From positions 4,030,001 through 4,094,000 of the forward strand of contig NZ_JAUSYS010000001.1 in assembly GCF_030817015.1 (NCBI RefSeq): a stretch of 64,000 bases of DNA, read 5' to 3'. A program made the position numbers and the translations under genes. This document shows, piece by piece, positions 17,277-25,524 of this stretch (position 1 is the first letter of the stretch; each line of letters opens with the position of its first letter). The notes under the pieces were generated by a model. That model was not told the origin of the DNA and searched no databases. It was given only the letters and a program-made list of their open reading frames with translations. The DNA comes from Arthrobacter sp. V1I7. Lineage in GTDB: Bacteria > Actinomycetota > Actinomycetes > Actinomycetales > Micrococcaceae.

Positions 17277-18793
17277 GCGGCACTTCCCTTCATGACGAGG
17301 TCGAGCACTCCGTGCTCGTCTATGTCGCTTGCTTTGGTTTGGGTGAGGACCTTGCCGTCATCGATCACGAGGACAGTGTCGGCGAGGCCCAGGACTTCCT
17401 CGATTTCGCTTGAAACGACGATGATCGCCGTCCCGGCCGCGGCGAGCCTGTCGATGAGCGCGTAGATTTCGGCACGTGCGCCGACGTCCACACCGCGGGT
17501 GGGCTCGTCCAGCAGCAGCACCGGTGTTCCGTGCAGCAGCCAGCGGGCAAGGAGGATTTTCTGCTGGTTTCCGCCGGACAGCGTCCGGGCGGGCCGGTCG
17601 GGATCAGCCGGACGCAACTCCAGCGCCGCGATCTGCTCGCGTGCGGCGTCACGCTCCGCCGCTTCGTTCAAATGCCCGGCCCGGGCGAAACGCTCAAAGG
17701 TTGAGAGCGTAACGTTCTTGAAAACGGGCTCGTCCAGGATGAGCCCCTGGCTTTTGCGTTCCTCCGGCGAGAGGCCGATTCCGGCGTTGACGGCAGACGT
17801 TACGGATCCCGGCCGCAGGGCCTTTCCGTTCACAGTCACCCGGCCCGAGGAGGCCTTGCGGGCGCCGTAAATGGTCTCGAGGATCTCGGAGCGCTTCGAA
17901 CCCACCAGGCCTGCGAAACCGAGAATTTCGCCGGCCCGCACAGTGAAGCTGACCTTATCGAAGTGCCCGGCAAGCTCGAGGTTGTCCACGTCGAGCACCA
18001 CCGGGGCATCGACCGGGACCGGCTTCCTCTCCGGGAAAACATTTTCCACATCCCGGCCCGTCATCAGGCGAATAAGCTCCGACTTCGGCGTATCGGTCAC
18101 ATTCAGGCCATTTGCCGTGCTGCGCCCATCCTTGATCACCGAGATGCGGTCACCGATCTGCCGGATTTCTTCCAGCCGGTGCGAAATGTACACGACGGCG
18201 ATGCCCTGCGCGGTGAGTTCACGAACCACACGGAACAGGTTTGACACTTCACCGGAGTCGAGGATGGCACTGGGTTCATCCATGATGATCAGCTTGGTAT
18301 CGCGCGACAAGGCGCGTGCCATGCTGACGATCTGCTTGTTGGCGGCAGACAGCGTGCCTACCTCCGTGGACGGCGAAAGACTGCCGTGCCCGAGCCGCTT
18401 GAGGAGGGTACGCGCAATAGCGTTCGCCTTCTTCACATGGAGCACGCCCCCGGTTGCGCGTTCGTGGCCGAGGAAGATGTTCTCGGTGACGGTAAGTCCA
18501 TCCACGACGTCGAGCTCCTGGTACATGGTCGCAATGCCCAGATCGAGCGCAGCAGTGGGACCAGGGAGTGTAATTTGTTTGCCCTCCCAGCGGATTTCCC
18601 CGCTGTCAGGCTGGTGGACGCCGGAGAGCGTCTTGATGAGGGTGGACTTGCCCGCTCCGTTCTGGCCCATGACACAGTGAACTTCTCCCGGAAGTACCTG
18701 CAGGTCGACGCCTTTCAGCGCCTGGACACCAGCAAAACGCTTGGTAAGTCCCCGAACTTCGAGCAACGGCTGTGGCTGATCTTCTTCGAACAT
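17273..18793 (-). CDS. Sugar ABC transporter ATP-binding protein (RbsA type)
   Basis: 506 residues with two ABC domains in tandem, as in RbsA. Domain 1 has Walker A GQNGAGKST, a degenerate signature (LSAANKQ) and IIMDEPSA. Domain 2 has a degenerate Walker A region (GFAGLVGSKRSE), the signature LSGGNQQK and LLLDEPTRGVD. This asymmetry is normal for CUT2 ATPases. It energises the importer formed with the overlapping permease gene and the divergent binding protein. Confidence 0.92.
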   Translation of the reverse strand: MFEEDQPQPLLEVRGLTKRFAGVQALKGVDLQVLPGEVHCVMGQNGAGKSTLIKTLSGVHQPDSGEIRWEGKQITLPGPTAALDLGIATMYQELDVVDGLTVTENIFLGHERATGGVLHVKKANAIARTLLKRLGHGSLSPSTEVGTLSAANKQIVSMARALSRDTKLIIMDEPSAILDSGEVSNLFRVVRELTAQGIAVVYISHRLEEIRQIGDRISVIKDGRSTANGLNVTDTPKSELIRLMTGRDVENVFPERKPVPVDAPVVLDVDNLELAGHFDKVSFTVRAGEILGFAGLVGSKRSEILETIYGARKASSGRVTVNGKALRPGSVTSAVNAGIGLSPEERKSQGLILDEPVFKNVTLSTFERFARAGHLNEAAERDAAREQIAALELRPADPDRPARTLSGGNQQKILLARWLLHGTPVLLLDEPTRGVDVGARAEIYALIDRLAAAGTAIIVVSSEIEEVLGLADTVLVIDDGKVLTQTKASDIDEHGVLDLVMKGSAA

Positions 18794-18947
18794 GCGACGA
18801 AGCTAACACATTATGTCGGTGATCGCTATAAAGTCGTCGATTTCCTCCGCTCTTCTGTTATTGTGATAGCTGTCACGCAGAGTAGCGGGCATGAAAAGAG
18901 CATGCTGCACCAAGCGAAGACTCACTTAACTCACTGAGGAGATACAC

Positions 18948-19991
18948 ATGCTTGCAGTTCGTACGGGCCGGAAGATGCTCGTCACCACCGGTGCCCTCCT
19001 TGCTGTCGGCACCCTTGTTACCGGCTGTACAGCAGGGGCGGGCGAGACCAGCACCCAGCCGACCAACGCTTCGGTGGAAGGCAACCAGGCCAGCGGTGAC
19101 ACCGTAGTCATCGGCTTCTCCGGCCCCGCGGCAGACCACGGCTGGCTGGGCGCCATCAACGCCGGAGCTATTGCCGAGGCGAAGAAGTACAGCGACATCG
19201 ACCTGCGGGTGGCTGAGGGAACCAACGACGCGAACCTGCAGATCAGCCAGGTAGAGCAGTTCATCAACGACCGCGTCGACGCCATCGTGCTGCTGCCTAC
19301 GGACGGCGCTGCCCTTACCCCGGTTGCCATCCAGGCTATGGAAGCCGGTATCCCCGTAATCAACGTCGACCGGGAATTCTCGAGCTCCTTTGCGGCACGC
19401 ACCACCATCCTGGGCGATAACTACGGAATGGGCGTCAGTGCCGGCACCTACATTTGCGAGCAGCTCGCAGACAATAAAGATGCCGTCGTCGCCGAGGTCG
19501 CAGGCATCGACTCGTTGCCCCTGACGCAGGAGCGCAGCAAGGGCTTCGCAGACTCGCTGGAATCCTGCGGCCTTAACGTAGACAACCGCGTCGCGGCCGA
19601 CTTCACCGTCCAGGGCGGTGAAGCAGCGACGTCACAGCTCCTGTCGGCGGCCCCGAAGATCGACGCCATCTGGAACCACGACGACGATCAGGGCATCGGC
19701 GTCCTGGCCGCCGTCGACAACGCAGGCCGCAGCGAGTTCCTCATGGTCGGTGGCGCCGGCTCGGCCAACGCCATGCGCGAGATCCAGTCCGGCGCGAGCG
19801 TCCTCAAAGCTACCGTCATTTACCCCTCCACCCAAGCGGCAGACGGCATCCGCCTCGCTCGCTTGATCTCCCAAAACAAGGCCATGAGCGATCTCGTGGA
19901 AGTGGAAGTCCCGAAGCGCGTCGTTCTGAACGCACCGGTTGTCAACGGCGAGAACGTCGAGCAGTACCTGCCGACCGCCTTCGAATCGTAG
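18948..19991 (+). CDS. Sugar ABC transporter substrate-binding lipoprotein
   Basis: 347 residues, ATG 18948 with GAGGA 8 bases upstream. The signal peptide ends in the lipobox VTGC (about residue 26), so it is anchored to the membrane outer face. The rest is a periplasmic-binding-protein type 1 fold (VVIGFSGPAADHGWLGAINAGA, ISQVEQFINDRVDAIVLLP, VINVDREF). It delivers substrate to the divergently encoded permease/ATPase pair. The 154-base gap holds both promoters; no operator was identified. Confidence 0.9.
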   Translation: MLAVRTGRKMLVTTGALLAVGTLVTGCTAGAGETSTQPTNASVEGNQASGDTVVIGFSGPAADHGWLGAINAGAIAEAKKYSDIDLRVAEGTNDANLQISQVEQFINDRVDAIVLLPTDGAALTPVAIQAMEAGIPVINVDREFSSSFAARTTILGDNYGMGVSAGTYICEQLADNKDAVVAEVAGIDSLPLTQERSKGFADSLESCGLNVDNRVAADFTVQGGEAATSQLLSAAPKIDAIWNHDDDQGIGVLAAVDNAGRSEFLMVGGAGSANAMREIQSGASVLKATVIYPSTQAADGIRLARLISQNKAMSDLVEVEVPKRVVLNAPVVNGENVEQYLPTAFES

Positions 19992-20078
19992 GACGGTGAG
20001 GGGGTGGGCGCCTTGCCGCTGGCAGGGCGCCCACGCTCGATCCAACTGTTTTTACAACGCCGCCGGATAAGAGGAATC

Positions 20079-21251
20079 ATGCTGAACGACACACCACCCC
20101 TGAGGGTTGCCCTAATCGGACACGGATTTATGGGGGCTGCCCATTCGCAGGGATGGCGGGTCGCACCGCGATTCTATGACCTGCCAGCCCGGCCGGAAAT
20201 GGCCCTGCTGGTGGGACGCAATGCCCGCCGAGTGGAGGCATCGGCGAAAAAATGGGGTTGGGAAGAAACTGAGACCGACTGGCGGGCTGCCATCGCCCGC
20301 GACGACATTGACGTGATCGACATCGTTACACCCGGCGGCTCTCACGCCGAGATCGCAATTGCCGCGCTTGAGGCGGGTAAGCACGTACTGTGCGAGAAGC
20401 CTCTCGCAAACACTCTTGACGAAGCTGAAGCAATGGCCGCCGCCGCGGACCGCGCCCGTAAGGGCGTCTTCGCAATGGTCGGCTTCACCTACCGTCGCGT
20501 TCCGGCGGCAACCTTCGCAAGGGACCTGGTTCAATCCGGCGCGATCGGCGAAATCCGCCAGGTGCGCGCCGCATACCTGCAGGATTGGCTGGGTGATCCT
20601 GAATCCCCGCTGACGTGGCGCCTCCAGAAAGAGCACGCGGGGTCCGGGGCGCTCGGCGACCTCGGCGCACACGCGGTCGATCTCTCCCAGTTCATCACCG
20701 GCCAGAAGATCACCGGCGTCAGCGGCATCCTGAACACTTTCGTCCACGAGCGCCCGCTGCTCGGCGCGGCATCAGGGCTGGCGGGCACCGCGGCAGCCGA
20801 GCGCGGCAACGTCAGCGTGGATGATCTCGCCCTGTTCAGCGGCCGTTTCGACGGCGGCGCCGTCGGCTCGTTCGAAGCCACACGGATGTCCACCGGCCGC
20901 AAAAACGCGCTCCGCATTGAAGTGGCCGGCTCCACCGGCGCCATCTCCTTCGACTTGGAGAACATGAACTCCCTCGGCTTTTACGATGCAACGGCATCCG
21001 ACACCCGCCAGGGATTCACCACCATCATGGTCACCGAACCCGCTCACCCCTACATGTCTGCCTGGTGGCCAACCGGACATGCCCTGGGCTACGATCACGC
21101 CTTCGCCCACCAGGCAAAGGACTTCGTCGAAGCCATCGCTGAAGGCCGCCGGCCGGAACCGTCCTTCGCCGACGGCCTACAGGTGCAGAAGGTACTTCAC
21201 GGCGTGGAGCGCAGCGCGCAAGCAGACAGCATCTGGACCAAAACCATCTAG
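20079..21251 (+). CDS. Gfo/Idh/MocA family NAD(P)-dependent dehydrogenase
   Basis: 390 residues from ATG 20079 with GAGGAA upstream; the longer frame from 20004 lacks a ribosome site. The Rossmann stretch VALIGHGFMGAAHSQGW opens the protein, followed by DIVTPGGSHAEIA and the catalytic CEKPLANT (Lys of the EKP motif). The family oxidises sugars or cyclitols such as inositol. It is a close paralogue of the gene at 31653 (shared QVRAAYLQDWL, GSGALGDL/I and VNEPEHPY-like blocks). It follows the binding protein by 88 bases and probably oxidises the imported substrate. Confidence 0.88.
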   Translation: MLNDTPPLRVALIGHGFMGAAHSQGWRVAPRFYDLPARPEMALLVGRNARRVEASAKKWGWEETETDWRAAIARDDIDVIDIVTPGGSHAEIAIAALEAGKHVLCEKPLANTLDEAEAMAAAADRARKGVFAMVGFTYRRVPAATFARDLVQSGAIGEIRQVRAAYLQDWLGDPESPLTWRLQKEHAGSGALGDLGAHAVDLSQFITGQKITGVSGILNTFVHERPLLGAASGLAGTAAAERGNVSVDDLALFSGRFDGGAVGSFEATRMSTGRKNALRIEVAGSTGAISFDLENMNSLGFYDATASDTRQGFTTIMVTEPAHPYMSAWWPTGHALGYDHAFAHQAKDFVEAIAEGRRPEPSFADGLQVQKVLHGVERSAQADSIWTKTI

Positions 21252-21291
21252 TACCTGCTCTTTTCCAGCCTGCGCCAGCCAGAGGACCAAA

Positions 21292-21498
21292 ATGCCCACT
21301 CCATCCGGCGATAGCAGCTCCATCCAGTCCGGGAAGCCCTCAAGGCCGATCGGGAGGAGGCGCTGGCCGGAGGACCGGGCACTGCGCGCGCACTCTGCCG
21401 AAGCTGTGGTCCCTCAGCTCCACAACCAATCCCCGGAAGCCTCCGAACAGCCGAGGGCTGTACTGCGCGCGTTCTACAGCGCTCTCGCGACTTTATAG
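21292..21498 (+). CDS. Small hypothetical ORF before the insertion elements
   Basis: 68 residues from ATG 21292, preceded by AGAGGA. The product is polar and Arg/Ser-rich and matches nothing I recognise. The TAG stop lies just at the direct repeat that borders the insertion elements, but removal of the insertion would keep the same stop, so it is not an obvious truncation. Coding status is doubtful. Confidence 0.25.
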   Translation: MPTPSGDSSSIQSGKPSRPIGRRRWPEDRALRAHSAEAVVPQLHNQSPEASEQPRAVLRAFYSALATL

Positions 21499-21504
21499 TC
21501 TGAC
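21497..21504. repeat. Left copy of 8-bp direct repeat (candidate target duplication)
   Basis: AGTCTGAC here recurs at 24383-24390, at the far side of the paired insertion elements; three further bases (GGG) also match. Eight bases is the usual IS256-family target duplication. Confidence 0.55.
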
Positions 21505-22884
21505 GGGACTGTAATTTAAACGGTGTAACTCCAGAGAATTAGGAGGTTGCCGTGACTGATGTGATTAGTGATGTGACTGCTGCGACGAGCATGGTTTGCG
21601 CCGGCTCCGGCGGACGCGCTGGATGAGCAGTTGGTGCAGCAGCTGAGTGAGCGGGCGCGTGCGGAAGGCCTGCGGCTGACCGGTGAGGGCGGGCTGCTGT
21701 CCCGGCTGACGAAGATGGTCGTGGAATCGGCGCTGGAGGGCGAGATGGAGGACCATCTGGGCTACGCCCGGCACGATCCGGCTGGCAGGGACGGCGGGAA
21801 CTCGCGGAACGGCACCCGGTCCAAGGAGCTGTTGACCGAGGCCGGTCCGGTGCAGATCGCGGTGCCGCGGGATCGGGACGGCTCGTTCACCCCGGAGCTG
21901 GTCAGGAAGCGGCAGCGCCGCCTGTCCGGGCTCGATGACCTGGTCATCTCGCTGTCCGCCAAGGGACTCACGCACGGGGAGATCTGCGCCCACCTGGCCG
22001 AGGTCTACGGCGCGGAGGTCTCCAAGCAGACGATCTCCACCATCACGGAGAAGGTCTTGGAGGGTTTGTCGGCCTGGCAGAGCCGGCCGCTGGATCCGGT
22101 CTATCCGGTGATCTTCATCGACGCGGTGAACGTGAAGATCCGCGACGGGCAGGTCACGAACCGGCCGATCTACGTGGCGCTGGCGGTGACCTGCGAGGGC
22201 ACCCGTGACATCCTTGGGCTCTGGGCCGGCGAGCACGGTGACAGGGAGGGGACGAAGTACTGGCTGCGGGTCCTGTCCGAGATCAAGAACCGCGGCACCC
22301 AGGACTGCCTGATTGTGGTCTGTGACGGGCTCAAGGGCCTGCCCGAGGCCATCGCCACCGTCTGGCCTCAGACGATCACCCAGACCTGCATTGTTCACCT
22401 TTTGCGCAACTCGTTCCGCTACGCGTCGAAGAAGGACTGGTCCGCGATCGCGAAGGACCTCAAGCCCGTCTACACGGCGGCGTCGGAATCCGATGCCCTG
22501 GACCGGTTCGTGGAGTTCAGCGAGAAGTGGGAAAAGCGCTACCCGGCGATCATCCGGCTCTGGACCAACGCCTGGGCCGAATTCGTGCCCTTCCTGCAGT
22601 TCGACCGCGAGATCCGCACCATCATCTGCACGACCAACGCCATAGAGAGCATCAACGCGCGCATCCGGCGAGCCGTGAATGCCCGCGGACACTTCCCCAC
22701 GGAGCAGGCCGCGCTCAAATGCGTCTATCTGGCGGTCATGAGTCTGGACCCCACCGGGACGGGCCGACAACGCTGGTCCAACCGCTGGAAGGCTGCGCTC
22801 AATGCCTTCGAAGTCACCTTCGACGGACGCCTGTCCGCCGGCAAGAAATAAAATCAAAACCAGTTACACCGAAAACTTGACGCT
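21505..22884 (+). mobile_element. IS256-family insertion sequence
   Basis: Carries one transposase frame. A 10-bp inverted repeat CGGTGTAACT is found at 21521-21530 and, inverted, at 22862-22871, just inside the expected ends. The left end probably begins at GGGACTG (21505), right after the direct repeat. The right end is not clear because sequence beyond 22871 does not mirror the left end; the IS110-family element may have inserted there. Confidence 0.65.
21552..22851 (+). pseudogene. IS256-family transposase, frameshifted near the start
   Basis: The natural start is GTG 21552 with AGGAGG upstream (product MTDVISDVTAATSMV...). After that codon run a T too many in TTT 21595-21597 throws the frame off and a stop follows at once; the conserved remainder continues in the next frame from about 21598 to 22851 (from TTG 21631, 406 residues). 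The remainder keeps the catalytic DDE triad in IFIDAVNVK, VVCDGLKG and NAIESINAR and the mutator-type motifs. Translation could still start at TTG 21631 or GTG 21634 and lose only about 27 residues, so activity is not excluded. Confidence 0.8.
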
Positions 22885-22924
22885 GATACTGGAAGGGTCC
22901 GGGAATGCAGTGACCCGATACTTG

Positions 22925-23135
22925 ACTGGCGGCCCCCTTCGGGGGACCTGTCCTTGACCTGATTTGTCCTGCGTTCCCGGGACCAGCCGTGGGCTCTGCC
23001 GGTTCATGACCTCATAGGAGCATGACCGATCCCATGACCAGTTGGCCCTGCCATGGTGCGCGTCCCTTCAGCGTCCTGTCTGCGGCCGACAGGGCCAACG
23101 GTGACAACCCGAACCGTTGCTTGGAAGGACACCAT
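22925..23135 (+). ncRNA. Candidate IS110 bridge RNA region
   Basis: IS110-group elements encode a guide (bridge) RNA in the non-coding stretch before the transposase. Here that stretch folds well: a small hairpin CCCCC-TTC-GGGGG at 22933-22945 and a perfect 10-bp stem (GTTGGCCCTG 23041-23050 with CAGGGCCAAC 23090-23099) closing a 39-base loop, a fitting shape for a recognition loop. Boundaries and transcription are unproven. Confidence 0.35.
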
Positions 23136-24359
23136 ATGCCACACGCGAGAGCGGATGTCGACGCGGCCGGACGCGTCGCCGGGGTCGACACCCACACCGA
23201 CACTCACACCCTTGCCATTCTCACCGAGAACGGCGCGGTGGTCTCCACCGCGACGTTCACGGCGGACAGCCGTGGCTATGCCGCGCTCATCGATGCCGTA
23301 GCCTCAGCCGGCCCCGTCCGGGGGATCGGTGTCGAGGGCACCAACTCCTACGGCGCCGGCCTGACCCGGGCCCTTCAGTCCGCCGGACACACCGTGCTGG
23401 AAGTCCTGCGCCCTACCCGGCAGGTGCGCCGGATGAATGGGAAATCAGATCCTGTCGACGCAGTCGAAGCTGCCCGTACGGTGCTTTCCGGCCGTGGCAT
23501 CTCCATCCCGAAAGACACCAACACCGCCGCTGAATCCATCCGATTCCTGCTCGGCGCGCGGAAACGGTTCGTCTCCTCCATGACCTCGATCTCCAACGCC
23601 ATTAAAGGGCTGCTGATCACCGCTCCAGAACCGGTCCGCGCCAGATACCGGGACCTGGACACGGACGCGCTGCTGCGCCGTCTGGCCAGTAGTCGTCCTG
23701 GATCCGATCTGGCCGGCCCTGAAGACGCCGCCGGGCTGGCCCTGAAGACGATGGCTTGCGCCCACCAGGAGCTCTCAGACCGCGTCGCCGGCATCGAGAC
23801 GCAATTGCATGAACTCGTCCAGGCGCACCACCCAGCATTGCTGGATGTCTACGGCGTCGGGACCCTGGTCGCCGCGCAACTCGTCGTGACCGCGGGCGGC
23901 AACCCAGAGCGGATCCGCAACGAAGCGTCGTTCGCCGCGCTCTGCGGCGCCGCGCCAATCCCGGCGTCCTCCGGGCGCACCACCCGCCACCGGCTCAACC
24001 GTGGCGGCGACAGACAGGGTAACGCCGCCCTCCACCGCATCGCACTCGTCCGAATGCGCCACGACCCCAAAACCCGCGCCTACGTCGAGCGCCGCACACA
24101 GGATGGCAAGAGCAAGAAGGAAATCATCCGCTGCCTCAAAAGGGCCATCGTCCGAGAGATCTACCGCATCCTTACCAGCCCAGCAGTAAGGACGGTCCAA
24201 GCCGACCTCCGCGCCATTCGCACGAAAAAGAACATCACCCTCAGTCAAGTGGCCGTAGCCTTAAGCACGTGGCCCGCCCGGATCTCCGATATCGAGCGCA
24301 AAGCCCGGCCGCTGCCCGAACTCGCCGATCGCTACAGAAACTGGCTCGCCACCGCTTGA
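23136..24359 (+). CDS. IS110-family transposase with C-terminal HTH-like tail
   Basis: 407 residues from ATG 23136 with GGAAGGA upstream; the frame is open from 23022 but that part overlaps the proposed guide-RNA region. The N-terminal RuvC-like (DEDD) domain opens with VAGVDTHTDTHTLA; the Tnp_20 domain with LLDVYGVGTLVAAQLV and the catalytic-serine region IPASSGRTTRHRLNRGGD follows. The last 50 residues (LRAIRTKKNITLSQVAVALS-WPARISDIER) resemble an XRE-type helix-turn-helix, an extra not present in the basic family. The gene looks intact. Confidence 0.88.
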   Translation: MPHARADVDAAGRVAGVDTHTDTHTLAILTENGAVVSTATFTADSRGYAALIDAVASAGPVRGIGVEGTNSYGAGLTRALQSAGHTVLEVLRPTRQVRRMNGKSDPVDAVEAARTVLSGRGISIPKDTNTAAESIRFLLGARKRFVSSMTSISNAIKGLLITAPEPVRARYRDLDTDALLRRLASSRPGSDLAGPEDAAGLALKTMACAHQELSDRVAGIETQLHELVQAHHPALLDVYGVGTLVAAQLVVTAGGNPERIRNEASFAALCGAAPIPASSGRTTRHRLNRGGDRQGNAALHRIALVRMRHDPKTRAYVERRTQDGKSKKEIIRCLKRAIVREIYRILTSPAVRTVQADLRAIRTKKNITLSQVAVALSTWPARISDIERKARPLPELADRYRNWLATA

Positions 24360-24382
24360 CACACGATAGGAGCATCAGACCC

Positions 24383-24390
24383 AGTCTGAC
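24383..24390. repeat. Right copy of 8-bp direct repeat
   Basis: AGTCTGAC, matching 21497-21504. Together the two copies bracket both insertion elements. Confidence 0.55.
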
Positions 24391-24756
24391 GGGCAGGTAG
24401 CTCGTTTTAAGTAGTTTCGTCCCGGATTATTAGGGATTGTTTCCTGAATCAGGACTAAACCATCGGCCGCTCCCGGGGCGGACCAGATGGTAAGGGCCGG
24501 AAAGCCAGGATGGACCTTACAATCGCAAGGACGGGAATCCCGGGCAGGTTCTGCAGGTCGCGCCCTCGTCAACACCGTAGGCAATGCGCGGATGGGAAAG
24601 TGTTAGCGGTCGTCCTACGCGGACCTGGACCCAGGCCAGGTCCTGGAAGGTCAAGGAACAGCTGCGGATACTGCTCCGCACGAACTCCCTTGCGTTGACG
24701 CCGCCACCACCGGCAAGGTGGATGGTAGTGGAGCCCGGCACCTCAAGAATCCGTTA
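24391..24756. other. Non-coding stretch with transposon debris
   Basis: 366 bases between the insertion elements and idi. Apart from a short ISL3-like fragment (separate entry) no gene or RNA was recognised. Confidence 0.4.
24590..24715 (+). pseudogene. Remnant of ISL3-family transposase
   Basis: In the + frame the peptide RTWTQARSWKVKEQLRILL resembles the middle part of ISL3-family transposases (WxxKEQLRxLL). Sequence on both sides does not continue the family, so it is a short decayed fragment. Recognition is by eye and uncertain. Confidence 0.35.
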
Positions 24757-25278
24757 TCAGGCAGGGCTTAGTTCTTTGAGTTGCAGCACGAGCCATGGAC
24801 TGAAAGCCCAAGGTGCCGACTCTGCTGCCGTAACCAGGCTTGACATGGACACCCACCGATGCTCGCACACCTCTGACTGCCTGGGAACCACGCTGTCCAT
24901 GGTTGCAGCTGTAAAAACAGGGCATAACTCATTTTCGACAAAGCCATTCGGATCAACAGCCCTATACCTGAACTCCGGCAGTCGCTGCTCCACATCGGAG
25001 AGCTCGATTCCGAGTTCCCACTGACCTCTTCGTCGAATAGCGTCCACCATGTCTTCGCCCGGAGCAGGGTGCCCGCAGAAGGAATTCGTCCACACTCCAG
25101 GCCAAGTAACCTTGCTGAGGGCGCGCCGGGTTACGAGCACCCGCCCCATTCGATCAAATACGTAGCAGGAAAAGGCCAAGTGCAAGGGAGTGTCAAAATC
25201 ATGGATTTCCTGCTTAGACGCTGTTCCACAGGGCTGGCCGTTTGCGTCTAGGAGTACTACTAACTCTTTATCTGTCAT
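24757..25278 (-). CDS. idi: Isopentenyl-diphosphate delta-isomerase (type 1)
   Basis: 173 residues. The enzyme interconverts isopentenyl and dimethylallyl diphosphates. The Nudix-like fold is clear: the active-site Cys in NSFCGHP, GEDMVDAIRRRGQWELG (Nudix region) and the Glu motif FVENELCPVF, with the C-terminal W-FSPW segment. It supplies starter units for the polyprenyl synthase at 15069. It stands alone beside insertion-sequence debris, pointing along the minus strand. Confidence 0.92.
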   Translation of the reverse strand: MTDKELVVLLDANGQPCGTASKQEIHDFDTPLHLAFSCYVFDRMGRVLVTRRALSKVTWPGVWTNSFCGHPAPGEDMVDAIRRRGQWELGIELSDVEQRLPEFRYRAVDPNGFVENELCPVFTAATMDSVVPRQSEVCEHRWVSMSSLVTAAESAPWAFSPWLVLQLKELSPA

Positions 25279-25524
25279 GAAACGTACTCAACCTGGCTCC
25301 GACGATGGTGTCCAACAAAAGATGTGACTATTACGCATTTGGCATTACCGGATCAAGCGCCACAGACCATCTCCTCAGATGCCCACAGCGGCATCAAAGG
25401 CCACTAGCTCTGTTTCTCATGCTGTCAGCGGCGCCCAAGTGCATGCCGCAACGACGGCATCGGTAATGCCCGGATCGCCGCTCCCGCACCCTGAACGGTA
25501 CGAGAGCGGCTCCCCGGCCAGGTG

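Larger units (their letters stand above)
22872..24382 (+). mobile_element. IS110-family insertion sequence
   Basis: Contains an IS110/IS116/IS902-type transposase and a non-coding leader of up to about 260 bases. A 10-bp direct repeat ATAGGAGCAT lies at 23014-23023 and 24366-24375, on both sides of the transposase gene. IS110 elements lack terminal inverted repeats, so ends are approximate. Confidence 0.6.

Noticed and set aside
15654..17465. 603-codon open frame on the plus strand
   Set aside because: Runs antisense across the polyprenyl synthase and permease genes, which have clear motifs; its His/Asp/Glu-rich product is a shadow.
21565..22857. 430-codon open frame antisense to the IS256 transposase
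   Set aside because: Shadow of a real gene; no ribosome site or known domain.
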